DNA of 64,000 nt from Nonomuraea maritima (GTDB taxonomy: Bacteria > Actinomycetota > Actinomycetes > Streptosporangiales > Streptosporangiaceae), in NCBI RefSeq assembly GCF_900100395.1, contig NZ_FNFB01000001.1, positions 620,001 to 684,000 of the forward strand, given 5' to 3'. This document shows positions 28,312 to 36,791 of this stretch, one piece after another (positions within the stretch are counted from its first letter, which is position 1; each line of letters starts with the position of its first letter). The notes under the pieces were generated by a model that made no database searches, was not told where the DNA came from, and saw only the letters and a list, made by a program, of their open reading frames with translations. Both the position numbers and the translations under genes were made by a program.

Positions 28312-29270
28312 GTTTGGGCCCTTCCCGTGGACTCGCGGACGATGAGGGCGGTTTCGAGGGTCACTGTCGCGCCCTCGCCCCCCGACTGCAGCAGCAGGTC
28401 GACCGCCATCCTCCCAGCGGCGGCCGCCGGCATGGCGACCGTGGTCAGTTTGGGCCGGTTGAGCCGTCCGGGCAGGATGTCGTCGAAGCCGATCACGCTG
28501 ATCTGGTCGGGCACGCCGATGCCCTGCTCGGCCAGCCCTTCGATGACGCCGAGCGCGACGAGGTCGTTGTAGGCCAGCACCGCGGTCGCGCCGGAGGCGG
28601 CCACCTCGGACGCCACGGCGAGGCCGCCGCTCTCGGTCGGCTGGTTGGGGCCGAAGCCGACGAGGTCGAGCCCTTCCGTCGCGGCGGCCACGGCCCGCAT
28701 CTCGTTGCTGGTCCACGAGCCGGCGGGGCCGGAGACGAGCGCGATCCTGCGGTGGCCGAGGCCGGCCAGGTGATCGAGGGCGAGCCTGGCGCCCTGGGCG
28801 ACGTTCATGAGCACCGACGGCAGGCCCCTGACCCGGCGGTTGACCACGACGAACGGGACGTCCTCTGCCAGGCGCTCGATGAGCTTGTTCGACAGGCGGG
28901 GGCTGCACAGCAGGACGCCGTCCACCTGCTTGGCGAGCGTCCTGATCAGCTCCTCCTCCACGCGCGGGTCCTCGTCGGTGTCGGCCACGAATACGTGGTG
29001 GTCGCGTCCTCTGGCCTGCGCCTGGGCGGCCTTGATGAGCGGCGGGAAGAACGGGTTGGAGATGTCGGCCACGATGAGGCCGAGGTTGAACGTACGGCCG
29101 GTGGTGAGCGCCCTGGCCGCCCGGTTGGGCCGGTAGCCGAGGTCGTCGGCGGCGGCGAGCACGCGGCTCCTCGTAGCGGGGTTGACCAGGTGGGGCGCGG
29201 AGAACGTGCGCGACACGGTGGACACGTGCACGCCGCTGACCCGCGCCACGTCCTTGATCGTCGCCGCCAT
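28308..29270 (-). CDS. LacI-family transcriptional regulator
   Basis: 320 residues. The N-terminal LacI helix-turn-helix and hinge helix are clear (ATIKDVARVSGVHVSTVSR, then PNRAARALTTGRT), followed by the periplasmic-binding-protein-like effector domain (LGLIVADISNPFF, GFDDILPG). It is the first gene of a lacI-galM operon. Two near-perfect LacI-type operators lie directly upstream of its start, so autoregulation is very likely. The effector is probably a sugar or uronate handled by the neighbouring genes. Confidence 0.92.
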   Translation of the reverse strand: MAATIKDVARVSGVHVSTVSRTFSAPHLVNPATRSRVLAAADDLGYRPNRAARALTTGRTFNLGLIVADISNPFFPPLIKAAQAQARGRDHHVFVADTDEDPRVEEELIRTLAKQVDGVLLCSPRLSNKLIERLAEDVPFVVVNRRVRGLPSVLMNVAQGARLALDHLAGLGHRRIALVSGPAGSWTSNEMRAVAAATEGLDLVGFGPNQPTESGGLAVASEVAASGATAVLAYNDLVALGVIEGLAEQGIGVPDQISVIGFDDILPGRLNRPKLTTVAMPAAAAGRMAVDLLLQSGGEGATVTLETALIVRESTGRAQT

Positions 29271-29282
29271 CGCCGCCTCCTT

Positions 29283-29296
29283 TGCAAACGATTACC
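29283..29296. promoter_or_regulatory. LacI-type operator 1
   Basis: TGCAAACGATTACC fits the LacI-family half-site pattern TGNAANCGNTTNCA at all fixed positions but the last. It lies 13 bp upstream of the lacI start. With the second copy at 29341 it forms a pair with the same handed sequence TGCAA(A/C)CG(A/G)TT(A/G)CC, 58 bp apart centre to centre. Confidence 0.65.
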
Positions 29297-29340
29297 GGAC
29301 CCAAGCCTTGACCTCCGCGACTGGCGTCGTCAAGGTTGGC

Positions 29341-29354
29341 TGCAACCGGTTGCC
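29341..29354. promoter_or_regulatory. LacI-type operator 2
   Basis: TGCAACCGGTTGCC contains the perfect 12-bp palindrome GCAACCGGTTGC and again fits TGNAANCGNTTNCA except at the last base. It lies between the end of the uronate dehydrogenase gene and the lacI start. A 58-bp spacing to operator 1 is about 5.5 helical turns, so any looping between them would be on opposite faces unless the DNA is bent. Confidence 0.6.
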
Positions 29355-29369
29355 GTCAGGAGGCGGCGG

Positions 29370-30164
29370 TCACCAGGAGCCGCCCAGCTCCTTCAGCGTG
29401 AACATGCCGCCGGCGCGGTGGTGCACCGGCTCGGACAGGTCGGGCTCGCCGTGCTCGGCGATGAGTGCGGCGGCCTGCGGCTCGGATGAGTCCTCGGAGA
29501 CGTACCCGATGGACTCGGCCTCCCGCAGCGACCACCAGCGGCGGGCGTTGTCGGAGACGCCCCAGACGACGTGGTAGCCCGGCGCGACCATGGCCGCCTC
29601 GACCAGCCGGGTGAGGTCACCGGGCGAGATCCAGGTGGCCAGGCCGCGGGTGTCGGGCGAGCGCTCGTTGCAGGTGCCGAGCCTGATCACGGTCACGTTC
29701 ATGCCGAAACGGTCATGGAAGAGGCTGCCGAGCGCCTCCATGACGACCTTGCTGACGCCGTAGTAGGTGTCAGGACGGGGGAAGGCGTAGTCCGGCAGGT
29801 CGGCGCCGGACTGCGGCCTGGTGTGGAAGCCTGCCGCGTGGTGGCTGCCCATGAGGACGACGTGCCGCACCCCCTCACGCTGGGCCGCCTCCATGAGGAC
29901 CTGCGTGCCGTCGATGTTGGCCCGCACGATGTCGGCCCACGGGTGCTCGCGGCTCTGGCCGCCGAGGTGCAGCACCGCGTCCACACCCTTCATGGCCTCG
30001 GCCATGGCGGCGGGGTCGGCGAGGTCGGCGCTCACCCACTCCTCCCCCGGGCCGGGCTCGACCGGCTGGATGTCGGAAAGCCGCAGCGTACGGCCCTCAC
30101 GCGCGAGCAACGGCCGGATCAGGGTCGCGACCTTTCCCGCGGCGCCTGTCATGAGAATGCGCAT
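29370..30164 (-). CDS. udh: Uronate dehydrogenase (NAD-dependent, SDR superfamily)
   Basis: 264 residues, matching the roughly 265 of characterised bacterial uronate dehydrogenases. The Rossmann loop is MTGAAGKVATLI, DLAD lies at residues 47-50, HLGGQS replaces the usual NNAG-like segment, and the catalytic YGVSK (Tyr135, Lys139) is present. VIRLGTCNERSPDTRGLATW and VVWGVSDN match the family. It oxidises galacturonate or glucuronate to the aldaric acid lactone. The ATG at 30164 is chosen because the glycine loop follows directly; a longer frame to 30200 lacks support. It is divergent from the ABC operon. Confidence 0.82.
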   Translation of the reverse strand: MRILMTGAAGKVATLIRPLLAREGRTLRLSDIQPVEPGPGEEWVSADLADPAAMAEAMKGVDAVLHLGGQSREHPWADIVRANIDGTQVLMEAAQREGVRHVVLMGSHHAAGFHTRPQSGADLPDYAFPRPDTYYGVSKVVMEALGSLFHDRFGMNVTVIRLGTCNERSPDTRGLATWISPGDLTRLVEAAMVAPGYHVVWGVSDNARRWWSLREAESIGYVSEDSSEPQAAALIAEHGEPDLSEPVHHRAGGMFTLKELGGSW

Positions 30165-30271
30165 GCATCCATGGTGTACACGATTCTGACCCAAATTCAC
30201 ATCCTTGAATATTGACCGTTAGCCGTGCCACTAGTTACGTTCACAGACACACATCCAAGTGCTCGACTCAT

Positions 30272-30287
30272 GTCCACATATGTGAAC
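30272..30287. promoter_or_regulatory. Candidate IclR operator, copy 1 (ABC operon)
   Basis: GTCCACATATGTGAAC, one of three copies of the self-complementary consensus GTYCAYRTAYRTGRAC. It abuts the AGGAGG ribosome site of the solute-binding protein gene, where a bound repressor would block transcription or elongation. A half-site, GTTCACA, lies 33 bp upstream at 30239. Confidence 0.65.
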
Positions 30288-30300
30288 AGGAGGCGGTCTT

Positions 30301-31614
30301 ATGTCACGTCGTCTGCTGGGGGCCGCGTTAGCAGCGGTCCTGGCCACGGGCCTGACTGGCTGCGGTTCCGGAGATTCATCGACAGCCTCGGACAACACGT
30401 TGGAGATCTGGATCAGGCAGCCGCCCGATTCCGACTCCGCCAAGACGGCGCAGAAGCTCGCCGACGCATTTACCAAGGCCAGCGGAGTACAGACGAAAGT
30501 CGTCGCGATTTTCGACGACTTCGAGACCAAACTGAACCAGCAGGCGGCACAGAAGCAACTTCCCGACATCGTCATCAACGACACCGCCCAGCTCGGCGCC
30601 ATGCAGTCGCAGGGCTGGCTGCAGGAGGTCGACAAGGCCGGATTGGCGGGCGGCGACCAGCTCTCCGAGCTGGCCTGGAAGGCCGCGACCGGCAGCGACG
30701 GCAAGGTCTACGCCGCGCCCTTCTCCGGGCAGTCGTTCGCGCTGATCGTGCGCAAGGACTGGCGCGAGAAGGTGAAGCTCGACCCGCCCGAGACCTGGGA
30801 GGACCTCACGGCGCTGGCCAAGGCCTTCACCGAGCAGGACCCCGACGGCAACGGCTCCGCCGACACGGCGGGCTTCGTCATCCCCGCCGGCACCAAGCGC
30901 GGCTACGCCTCCTGGTACGCCTCGTCACTCATCTACGCCAACGGCGGCGACTTCCTCAAGGCCAACGGCCCCGGCAAGTACGTGGCCACGGCCAACGACC
31001 CCAAGACCGTCGAGGCCGTCAAGTACCTGCAGGACCAGTTCTGCACGAACAAGACGGTCAACCCTGGCGCCGTCAGCAACGACACAACCGTCACGCACGA
31101 GGTCTTCGAGAAGGGCCAGGGCGGCATCTACCTGGTAGGACCGTACGTGCTGGCCAGGTTCGTCGACAGCATCGGCACCGACAAGATCGAGGTGCTGCCC
31201 GTGCCCAAGGGCCCGTCGGGCGGACCCGGCACCCTCGGCGAGGGCGAGAACGTCTACCTGATGGCCGGAACGTCCATGCAGGACGCGCAGAAGAAGTTCG
31301 CCGAGTTCGCGATCTCCCCCGAGGGTCAGCGGATCGGCATGAACAAGGACGCCAACGGCGCGATCGTCCGGCTGCCCGTCAACACGCAGGTCGACATGGC
31401 CGCCGAACGTCAGGACCCGCGCTGGAAGGTGTTCCAGGAGTCGTACGCGAACGCCGTCTACGCGCCGCCGGTGCCGAACTGGGCGCCGATCCGCCAGGAC
31501 TCCGCCGACTCCATCAACGCCGTCTGGGCCGACTGCGGCGCCGACGTCAAGACGGTCATGGACGAGCTCAACGCCAAGCTGACCCAGGAACTGCAGAGCC
31601 AGAACGCCTCATGA
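30301..31614 (+). CDS. ABC transporter substrate-binding lipoprotein (hexuronate locus)
   Basis: 437 residues. The signal peptide MSRRLLGAALAAVLATGLTG ends in the lipobox LTGC. The mature protein starts with LEIWIRQPPDSD and has the family 1 solute-binding fold (VYAAPFSGQSFALIVRKDW). AGGAGG lies 8 bp before the ATG. It opens an operon with two permeases. The surrounding uronate dehydrogenase, glucarate dehydratase and semialdehyde dehydrogenase genes suggest a uronic acid, oligouronide or aldarate ligand; this is inferred from context. Confidence 0.9.
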   Translation: MSRRLLGAALAAVLATGLTGCGSGDSSTASDNTLEIWIRQPPDSDSAKTAQKLADAFTKASGVQTKVVAIFDDFETKLNQQAAQKQLPDIVINDTAQLGAMQSQGWLQEVDKAGLAGGDQLSELAWKAATGSDGKVYAAPFSGQSFALIVRKDWREKVKLDPPETWEDLTALAKAFTEQDPDGNGSADTAGFVIPAGTKRGYASWYASSLIYANGGDFLKANGPGKYVATANDPKTVEAVKYLQDQFCTNKTVNPGAVSNDTTVTHEVFEKGQGGIYLVGPYVLARFVDSIGTDKIEVLPVPKGPSGGPGTLGEGENVYLMAGTSMQDAQKKFAEFAISPEGQRIGMNKDANGAIVRLPVNTQVDMAAERQDPRWKVFQESYANAVYAPPVPNWAPIRQDSADSINAVWADCGADVKTVMDELNAKLTQELQSQNAS

Positions 31615-32534
31615 CGTCGTCCCTCGCCCCCGAGCCGACGGCTCCCCCAGGCCGCCGCACCCCCTCGGTGCGGTGGCGGGGGACGCTGATCGCCTGGCTG
31701 TTCCTCGCGCCCGCACTGCTGCTCTTCCTGTACTTCAAGTTCATCCCGATGTTCGTCGGGCTGTGGAAGAGCTTGTTCAAGGTGCAGACCTTCCTCGGCG
31801 ACGAGTGGGTCGGCCTGCAGAACTACCAGACCATCATCACCGACGAGGACTTCGCCGCGGCGATCTGGCACAGCGTCGTGCTGGCGCTGGGCACCACGGT
31901 CGGCTCTCTCGTGCTGGGCCTCGGGTTCGCGCTGCTCATCGAGGGTCCGGCCCGCTATCTGTGGTTCGTACGGACCGCGGCCTTCCTCCCGGTCGTCACC
32001 ACGATGGCGGCCGTGGCCGAGGTGTGGCGGATCATGTACTACCCCGGCGACAACGGCCTGCTCAACACGGTCGTCGGATGGGCGGGCATCGGCCCGCAGC
32101 CCTGGCTCGGCAGCGAGGACTCGTCGCTGGGGTCGATCATGCTGATGAGCATCTGGCGCGGCACGCCGTACGACATGATGATCTTCCTGGCCGGGCTCGT
32201 CGGCGTCGACCGCACCCTGTACGAGGCCGCGGCCGTCGACGGCGCCTCCACCTGGCGGCGGCTGCGCCACATCACGCTGCCCGCCCTGCGGCCGGTGTTC
32301 TGGATCCTGTTCACGCTGGCCGCCATCCGCGGCCTGCGTGTCTTCGTCGAGGTCTACGTCCTGACGAACGGTGGTCCGAACGGCTCGTCCGAGGTGCTGA
32401 TGACGCTCATCTACAAGCTCGGCTTCCAGAAGAACGAGCTGGGGGTCGCCTCGGCGGGCGGAATCGTACTGTTCCTGGCCACGCTGGCGCTCACCGTGAT
32501 CGTGCAGATGCTGCGCAGGAGGCAGGCGACATGA
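31611..32534 (+). CDS. ABC transporter permease (MalF-like, hexuronate locus)
   Basis: 307 residues; the ATG overlaps the previous stop by 4 nt. About six membrane helices follow a proline-rich tail. The EAA loop reads TLYEAAAVDGASTWRRLR, followed by HITLPALRPVFW. It forms the pore with the next gene. As in the first importer, no ATPase is encoded nearby, so a shared ATPase must supply energy. Confidence 0.92.
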   Translation: MTSSLAPEPTAPPGRRTPSVRWRGTLIAWLFLAPALLLFLYFKFIPMFVGLWKSLFKVQTFLGDEWVGLQNYQTIITDEDFAAAIWHSVVLALGTTVGSLVLGLGFALLIEGPARYLWFVRTAAFLPVVTTMAAVAEVWRIMYYPGDNGLLNTVVGWAGIGPQPWLGSEDSSLGSIMLMSIWRGTPYDMMIFLAGLVGVDRTLYEAAAVDGASTWRRLRHITLPALRPVFWILFTLAAIRGLRVFVEVYVLTNGGPNGSSEVLMTLIYKLGFQKNELGVASAGGIVLFLATLALTVIVQMLRRRQAT

Positions 32535-33391
32535 AGTTCGACAGCGCGCTGGGGCTGGAGTCGCGCAGGGGCCCGGTGGCAGTCATCGGCAAGGTCCTGA
32601 TTTATGGCCTTATGGTGGCTGTTTTCACAGGGCCGCTGATCGGGCTGCTGATGAGCGCGTTCAGCAAGACCCTCGACCCCACCTCGTTCACGTTCTGGCC
32701 GGACGACTTCACCCTCGAGAACTTCATCCAGGCCGAGGACAAGAACGTCTACCTGTACCTGTTCAACTCCTTCGTGGTGGTCGGCTTCGGACTGCTGCTG
32801 CAGATGCTGGTGAGCGTGTTCGCGGCGTACTCGCTGGCCCGCAAGAAGTTCCGCGGCATGACGTTCGTGATGCTGCTCATGCTCACCACGATGATGCTCC
32901 CCGAGGAGATCATCGCGATCCCGCTGTCGCTCGTGCTCGCCGACCTGCCCGGCCTGCACCTCAACCTCATCGGTACGTACGCCGGCATGATCCTGCCGGT
33001 CGGTGCCTGGGGCTTCTCGATCCTCGTCATGACGGAGTTCATGAAGGAGGTGCCGGTCGAGCTGGAGGAGGCCGCGCGCATCGACGGCGCCGGTGAGCTG
33101 CGGATCTTCGCCACGATCATCGTTCCGCTGTGCCGTCCGGCGCTCGGCGTGATCGGCGTCTTCGGCTTCACGATGATCTGGGACCAGTACCTGCTGCCGC
33201 TGATCGTCGCTCCCGCGTCCGACATGTGGACGCTGCCGATCGCGCTGCGCTCGCTCCGCTCGGACGAGGAGGTCGGCATCGGCGTCCTGCTGGCCGCCTC
33301 ACTGCTGGCGCTGCTGCCGTCGATCATCGCGTTCCTGGCGTTCCAGCGGCAGTTCATGCGTGGTCTGACAAGCGGTGCGGTCAAGGGTTAG
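32531..33391 (+). CDS. ABC transporter permease (MalG-like, hexuronate locus)
   Basis: 286 residues; ATGA overlap with the previous permease. Six membrane helices. The EAA loop is VELEEAARIDGAGELRIFA, followed by TIIVPLCRPAL. The C-terminus RQFMRGLTSGAVKG is typical of the MalG branch. A perfect 16-bp palindrome lies 3 bp after the stop, in front of the iclR gene. Confidence 0.92.
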   Translation: MKFDSALGLESRRGPVAVIGKVLIYGLMVAVFTGPLIGLLMSAFSKTLDPTSFTFWPDDFTLENFIQAEDKNVYLYLFNSFVVVGFGLLLQMLVSVFAAYSLARKKFRGMTFVMLLMLTTMMLPEEIIAIPLSLVLADLPGLHLNLIGTYAGMILPVGAWGFSILVMTEFMKEVPVELEEAARIDGAGELRIFATIIVPLCRPALGVIGVFGFTMIWDQYLLPLIVAPASDMWTLPIALRSLRSDEEVGIGVLLAASLLALLPSIIAFLAFQRQFMRGLTSGAVKG

Positions 33392-33393
33392 GT

Positions 33394-33409
33394 GTCCATG
33401 TACATGGAC
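33394..33409. promoter_or_regulatory. Candidate IclR operator, copy 2 (iclR promoter)
   Basis: GTCCATGTACATGGAC is a perfect 16-bp palindrome and the best of the three GTYCAYRTAYRTGRAC copies. It lies between the permease stop and the iclR start (44 bp upstream), where it could act in autoregulation. Confidence 0.75.
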
Positions 33410-33452
33410 GCTATCCCATATCCTGGATGTTCAGCCCGCCAGAGTAGATGGG

Positions 33453-34220
33453 ATGAGTATGCAGCCCCAGCTCGTCAAGTCCGCGGAACGGACGGTACGC
33501 ATCCTGGAAGCGCTTGCCGACTCCCAGAACCATCTCACGCTGTCGGAGCTCCAGCAGCGCACCGGCTTCCCGCGCAGCAGTCTGCACGCCCTCATGCGCA
33601 CCCTGGTCGAGCTCAACTGGGTCGAGACCGACACCTCGCGGTCGGCGTTCGGCATCGGGCCGCACGCGCTGCTGACCGGGACGGCATACCTCGACAAGGA
33701 CCCGGCGCTGCCCTTCGCCCAGGAGACCCTGGAGGACCTCCGCGACGAGATCGGGCAGACCGTGCACTTCGCCCGCCGTGACGGGGCGCACGTCCTCTAC
33801 CTGGCGACGCGGGAGGCGCGCGACGCCGCCCACGTGATCCCCCGGGTGGGGCGGCAGCTGCCCGCCCACGTGACGGCACTCGGGCAGGTGCTGCTCGCCC
33901 AGCTCACCGACGACGAGGCGGTGGCGCTGCTGCCGGCCACGCTCACGTCGCTGACCGAGCACACCATCACCGACCTGGCCAAACTGACCGGCGAACTCGA
34001 CCAGGTACGCACCCGCGGCTGGGCGTACGAACGCGAGCAGGGCACGCTCGGCGTCGCCTGCGTGGCCGTGGCGGTCGACTACCGCATCCCGGCCACGGAC
34101 GCGATCAGCTGCTCGATGCCGGCGAACCTCACGCCCGGCGAGGTGGAGCCCATCACGGACGCCATCATCCGCCACACCCGCAAACTGGCCGCCACCCTCC
34201 GCCGAGAAGGCATCCGCTAA
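33453..34220 (+). CDS. IclR-family transcriptional regulator
   Basis: 255 residues. The N-terminal winged helix (about residues 8-70, with AERTVRILEALADS and FPRSSLHALMRTLVELNWV) is followed by the IclR effector domain (90-250, with VHFARRDGAHVLYLATRE, LPAHVTALGQVLLAQL and ALACVAVAVDY-type sequence). The ATG at 33453 was chosen; another at 33459 is possible. It follows the ABC operon on the same strand. IclR proteins often control aromatic or sugar-acid catabolism. The three shared palindromes make this the likely regulator of the ABC operon and of the dehydratase/dehydrogenase pair. Confidence 0.9.
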   Translation: MSMQPQLVKSAERTVRILEALADSQNHLTLSELQQRTGFPRSSLHALMRTLVELNWVETDTSRSAFGIGPHALLTGTAYLDKDPALPFAQETLEDLRDEIGQTVHFARRDGAHVLYLATREARDAAHVIPRVGRQLPAHVTALGQVLLAQLTDDEAVALLPATLTSLTEHTITDLAKLTGELDQVRTRGWAYEREQGTLGVACVAVAVDYRIPATDAISCSMPANLTPGEVEPITDAIIRHTRKLAATLRREGIR

Positions 34221-34302
34221 CCCCGACCAACAGCTCCTGCACCGTCACCCCCCAACGGCAGCCCCCGCAACGCGCAGTCCAGCACACGGTGCAGCGGACG
34301 CC

Positions 34303-34439
34303 GCGCGGCAGGCGCGGCGCGGCAGGCGCGGCGCGGCAGGCGCGGCGCGGCAGGCGCGGCGCGGCAGGCGCGGCGCGGCGGGCGCGGCGCGGCGGGCGCG
34401 GCGCGGCGGGCGCGGCGCGGCGGGCGCGGTGCGGCGGGC
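34303..34439. repeat. Tandem array of a 14-bp unit, about 10 copies
   Basis: The unit GCGGCGCGGCRGGC repeats almost perfectly. The first half of the array has A at the R position and the second half has G, with one late copy carrying GCGGTGC, so the array seems to have grown by duplication of variant units. A 14-bp unit does not keep a reading frame, arguing against a coding repeat. Confidence 0.9.
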
Positions 34440-34930
34440 TGCGGGCGGCGGGCGCGGTGCAGCCGCCGGCGCGGGAACGCACGGCCACGGAGCAACCCGC
34501 TGCTGCCGTGCAACCCCAACGCAACCCACGGGCCGTGGAACCATGGCCCCCCGCGCACCCCACGTGCCCGCGCAACCCTGAGCGCGTCGCGGCGTTCAGG
34601 CGCGTCGCGGGCCACGAGCGCGGTGCAGGCCCACAGCTCCACGCAACCCCAATGCGGGCCCGCGCAACCCTAGGTGCGGCGCGGCGTTCGGGCGCGGCGC
34701 GGGCCACGAGCGAGGCGCGGGCCACGGGTCACGTCCAGGAGCGCGGTGCAGACCCACAACCCGCGCCCCAACCCACAGCCCGCCGCGCAACCCACAGAGC
34801 TGCCGTGCAACCCGCAGAGCTGCTGTGCAACCCCAATGCAACCCGCAGGCTCTTGCAGCCCAAGCCCCGCGAGCCCACTGGCCCGCGCAAGGCATGGGTG
34901 CCGCGCATTTGGGCGCGGTGCGACCCATGT

Positions 34931-35032
34931 GCGCGGGTGGCGCATGGGCGCGGGTGGCGCATGGGCGCGGGTGGCGCATGGGCGCGGGTGGCGCATGGGC
35001 GCGGGTGGCGCATGGGCGCGGGTGGCGCAAGA
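34931..35032. repeat. Tandem array of a 17-bp unit, 6 copies
   Basis: Six units of GCGCGGGTGGCGCATGG; five are exact and the last ends in AAGA. As 17 is not a multiple of 3, frames cycle over 51 bp and give the same 17-residue repeat in several frames and on both strands, so the apparent open frames are a by-product. The exactness suggests a recent expansion. Confidence 0.9.
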
Positions 35033-35242
35033 GCGTGGTGCGGCGAAGAGCGTGGTGCGGTTTAGCCTCGGTCAGCCCAAGCCCGGACCCCGCGCCTCGG
35101 CCAAGGCGGTAGAGCGATCAACCGCCAGGCCACTCCCCTCGCTTCGCTACCTCAGACCGGTAGCGGACGGGGGTCAGCCGTGGGTGTGCTGACCGGGGCG
35201 GTTGGTGATGGGAGTGGGCCGCCCCGGTTCGCTGTTACGGCT

Positions 35243-36712
35243 TCAGAGGACCAGGCGGCCGTCCACCCGTCGAGGAATCGACAGCGGGTTGTCGTCCTTC
35301 AGGGCGTCCGGCAGGAGGGCGGCGGGCCAGTCCTGGTAGGCGGTGGGGGCGAGCCACCGGTCGATGGCCGTGGCGCCGACGGAGGTGGTGGTCGAGGTGG
35401 AGGACGGCCACGGACCACCGTGGTGCATCGCCCAGCACACGGCGACCCCGGTCGGCCAGCCGTTCCAGATGAGCCGGCCGGCCTTCTTGGCGAGCGCCGC
35501 CGCGACGTCCGCTGCCTCCTCCGGCTGGGCTCCGTGGATGGTCGCGGTCAACGAGCCTTCCAGCCGCTCCAGCACCGCCGGCAGATCCGCCACGTCACGG
35601 TAGGTCACCACGATCGACGCGGGCCCGAAGCACTCCTCGGCGATGCCAGGCAGCTTCTCGGCGAACGTGGCAAGGTCGGCGGTGAACACCTTGGGCGCGA
35701 CCGCCCAGCTGCCCTCCCCCTTCTTGCCCTCGGCCAGCAGCTGCAGCTCGCCCAGCCGCTCGACACCGCCGACGTAGCCGTCCCTGATCCGCTCGGCCAG
35801 CATGGGACCGCCGCTCGTGCCCTCGACGGCGGCCACGATCGCCTTGCGGAGTTCGTCGCCCTCGGGCACGAACATGAGCCCGGGGTTCGTGCAGAACTGC
35901 CCGACCCCGAGCGTCAGCGAACCGGCGAAACCGGTCGCGATCTCGGCGACAGGGGCCGACGGCAACACGACCACCGGGTTGACGCTGCCGAGCTCGCCGA
36001 AGAACGGGATCGGCACCTCGCGCTCGTCGATCAGCTTCTGGATCGCCTTGCCCCCGGGCACGGACCCGGTGAACCCGGCAGCGACCACCGCGGGGTGCTG
36101 CACCAGGTCGGCTCCGGCCTGCATGCCATGGACCAGTCCCAGCAGCTCGGGAACCGGCAGGGCCTCACGCACGATCGCCGCCACCCGCTCGGACGTGCCG
36201 GGGTGTCCGGGATGTGCCTTCACCACCACCGGGCAACCCGCCGCCAGCGCGGAAGCGGTGTCACCCCCGGCCACAGAGAACGCGAACGGGAAGTTGCTCG
36301 CCGCGAACACGGCCACGACGCCCTGCAGCGGGTGCTTCATCCGCCGGAGGTCAGGCCGGGGCGGGGCCAGCGAGGCGTCCGCGTGGTCGATGATCGCCTC
36401 GAGGTATCCGCCGTCCCTGATCACTTCGGCGAAGAGCCGGAACTGCCCGGCCGTACGCGCCACCTCGCCGCGCAACCGCACCTCGCCGAGGGCGGTCTCC
36501 TGGTCGGCGAGCTGCCACAGCTCGTCCACGTGCGCGGCCAGCGCGTCGGCGACAGCCTCAAGGGCGACGGCGCGCTCGGCCGCGGGCGTCGCCCGCCACG
36601 CCGCCCCGGCGGCGGCAGCGGCGGAAACGATCGCGTCGACCCCGGCGCCGTCGGCCTCGGGCACACCTGCGCCCACGGTCTCACCGGTTCTGGGGTCGTG
36701 TCCGTAGATCAT
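35243..36712 (-). CDS. Aldehyde dehydrogenase, probable 2,5-dioxovalerate (ketoglutarate semialdehyde) dehydrogenase
   Basis: 489 residues. Key residues of the ALDH superfamily are in place: Asn140 in ASNFPFAFS, Lys165 in VVVKAHPGHPGTS, Glu240 in FFGELGSVNP and the nucleophile Cys274 in GVGQFCTNPG. ELGSVNPV and the NFPFAFSVAGGD loop are typical of the ketoglutarate semialdehyde dehydrogenases of sugar-acid pathways. The last step would give 2-oxoglutarate from glucarate or galactarate breakdown. GAAGGG precedes the ATG. Divergent from the glucarate dehydratase gene, with an IclR-type palindrome between them. Confidence 0.88.
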   Translation of the reverse strand: MIYGHDPRTGETVGAGVPEADGAGVDAIVSAAAAAGAAWRATPAAERAVALEAVADALAAHVDELWQLADQETALGEVRLRGEVARTAGQFRLFAEVIRDGGYLEAIIDHADASLAPPRPDLRRMKHPLQGVVAVFAASNFPFAFSVAGGDTASALAAGCPVVVKAHPGHPGTSERVAAIVREALPVPELLGLVHGMQAGADLVQHPAVVAAGFTGSVPGGKAIQKLIDEREVPIPFFGELGSVNPVVVLPSAPVAEIATGFAGSLTLGVGQFCTNPGLMFVPEGDELRKAIVAAVEGTSGGPMLAERIRDGYVGGVERLGELQLLAEGKKGEGSWAVAPKVFTADLATFAEKLPGIAEECFGPASIVVTYRDVADLPAVLERLEGSLTATIHGAQPEEAADVAAALAKKAGRLIWNGWPTGVAVCWAMHHGGPWPSSTSTTTSVGATAIDRWLAPTAYQDWPAALLPDALKDDNPLSIPRRVDGRLVL

Positions 36713-36731
36713 CGAAAGGCCCTTCGGAGTC

Positions 36732-36760
36732 TTGACACTTCTTCATAGTAATTCTTACAG
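36732..36760 (+). promoter_or_regulatory. Possible promoter of the glucarate dehydratase gene
   Basis: TTGACA (36732-36737), a 17-bp spacer and TTACAG (36755-36760). The -35 box is perfect but the -10 is poor. The predicted start site would be about 50 bp upstream of the TTG start codon, placing the palindrome at 36792 inside the 5' untranslated region. Confidence 0.3.
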
Positions 36761-36791
36761 TTGCGACGACTTGTCCACAAACCTGGCAACT

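Larger units (their letters stand above)
34221..35242. other. Gene-free, GC-extreme, repeat-rich stretch
   Basis: About 1 kb without a convincing gene between iclR and the dehydrogenase gene. It holds two tandem arrays (34303-34439 and 34931-35032). Between them are degenerate repeats of phrases such as GCGCAACCCACAG and CGCGGGCCACG. Open frames here are Arg/Ala/Pro/Cys-rich products of the repeats on both strands, with no ribosome sites or family features. Confidence 0.7.

Noticed and set aside
34303..35032. CRISPR-like regular repeats
   Set aside because: The units are directly abutting with no unique spacers, and no cas gene is present.
34217..35065. Several Arg/Ala/Pro- or His/Ala-rich open frames on both strands in the repeat region
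   Set aside because: They are translations of the 14- and 17-bp tandem repeats; identical motifs appear in multiple frames and on both strands, and there are no ribosome sites.
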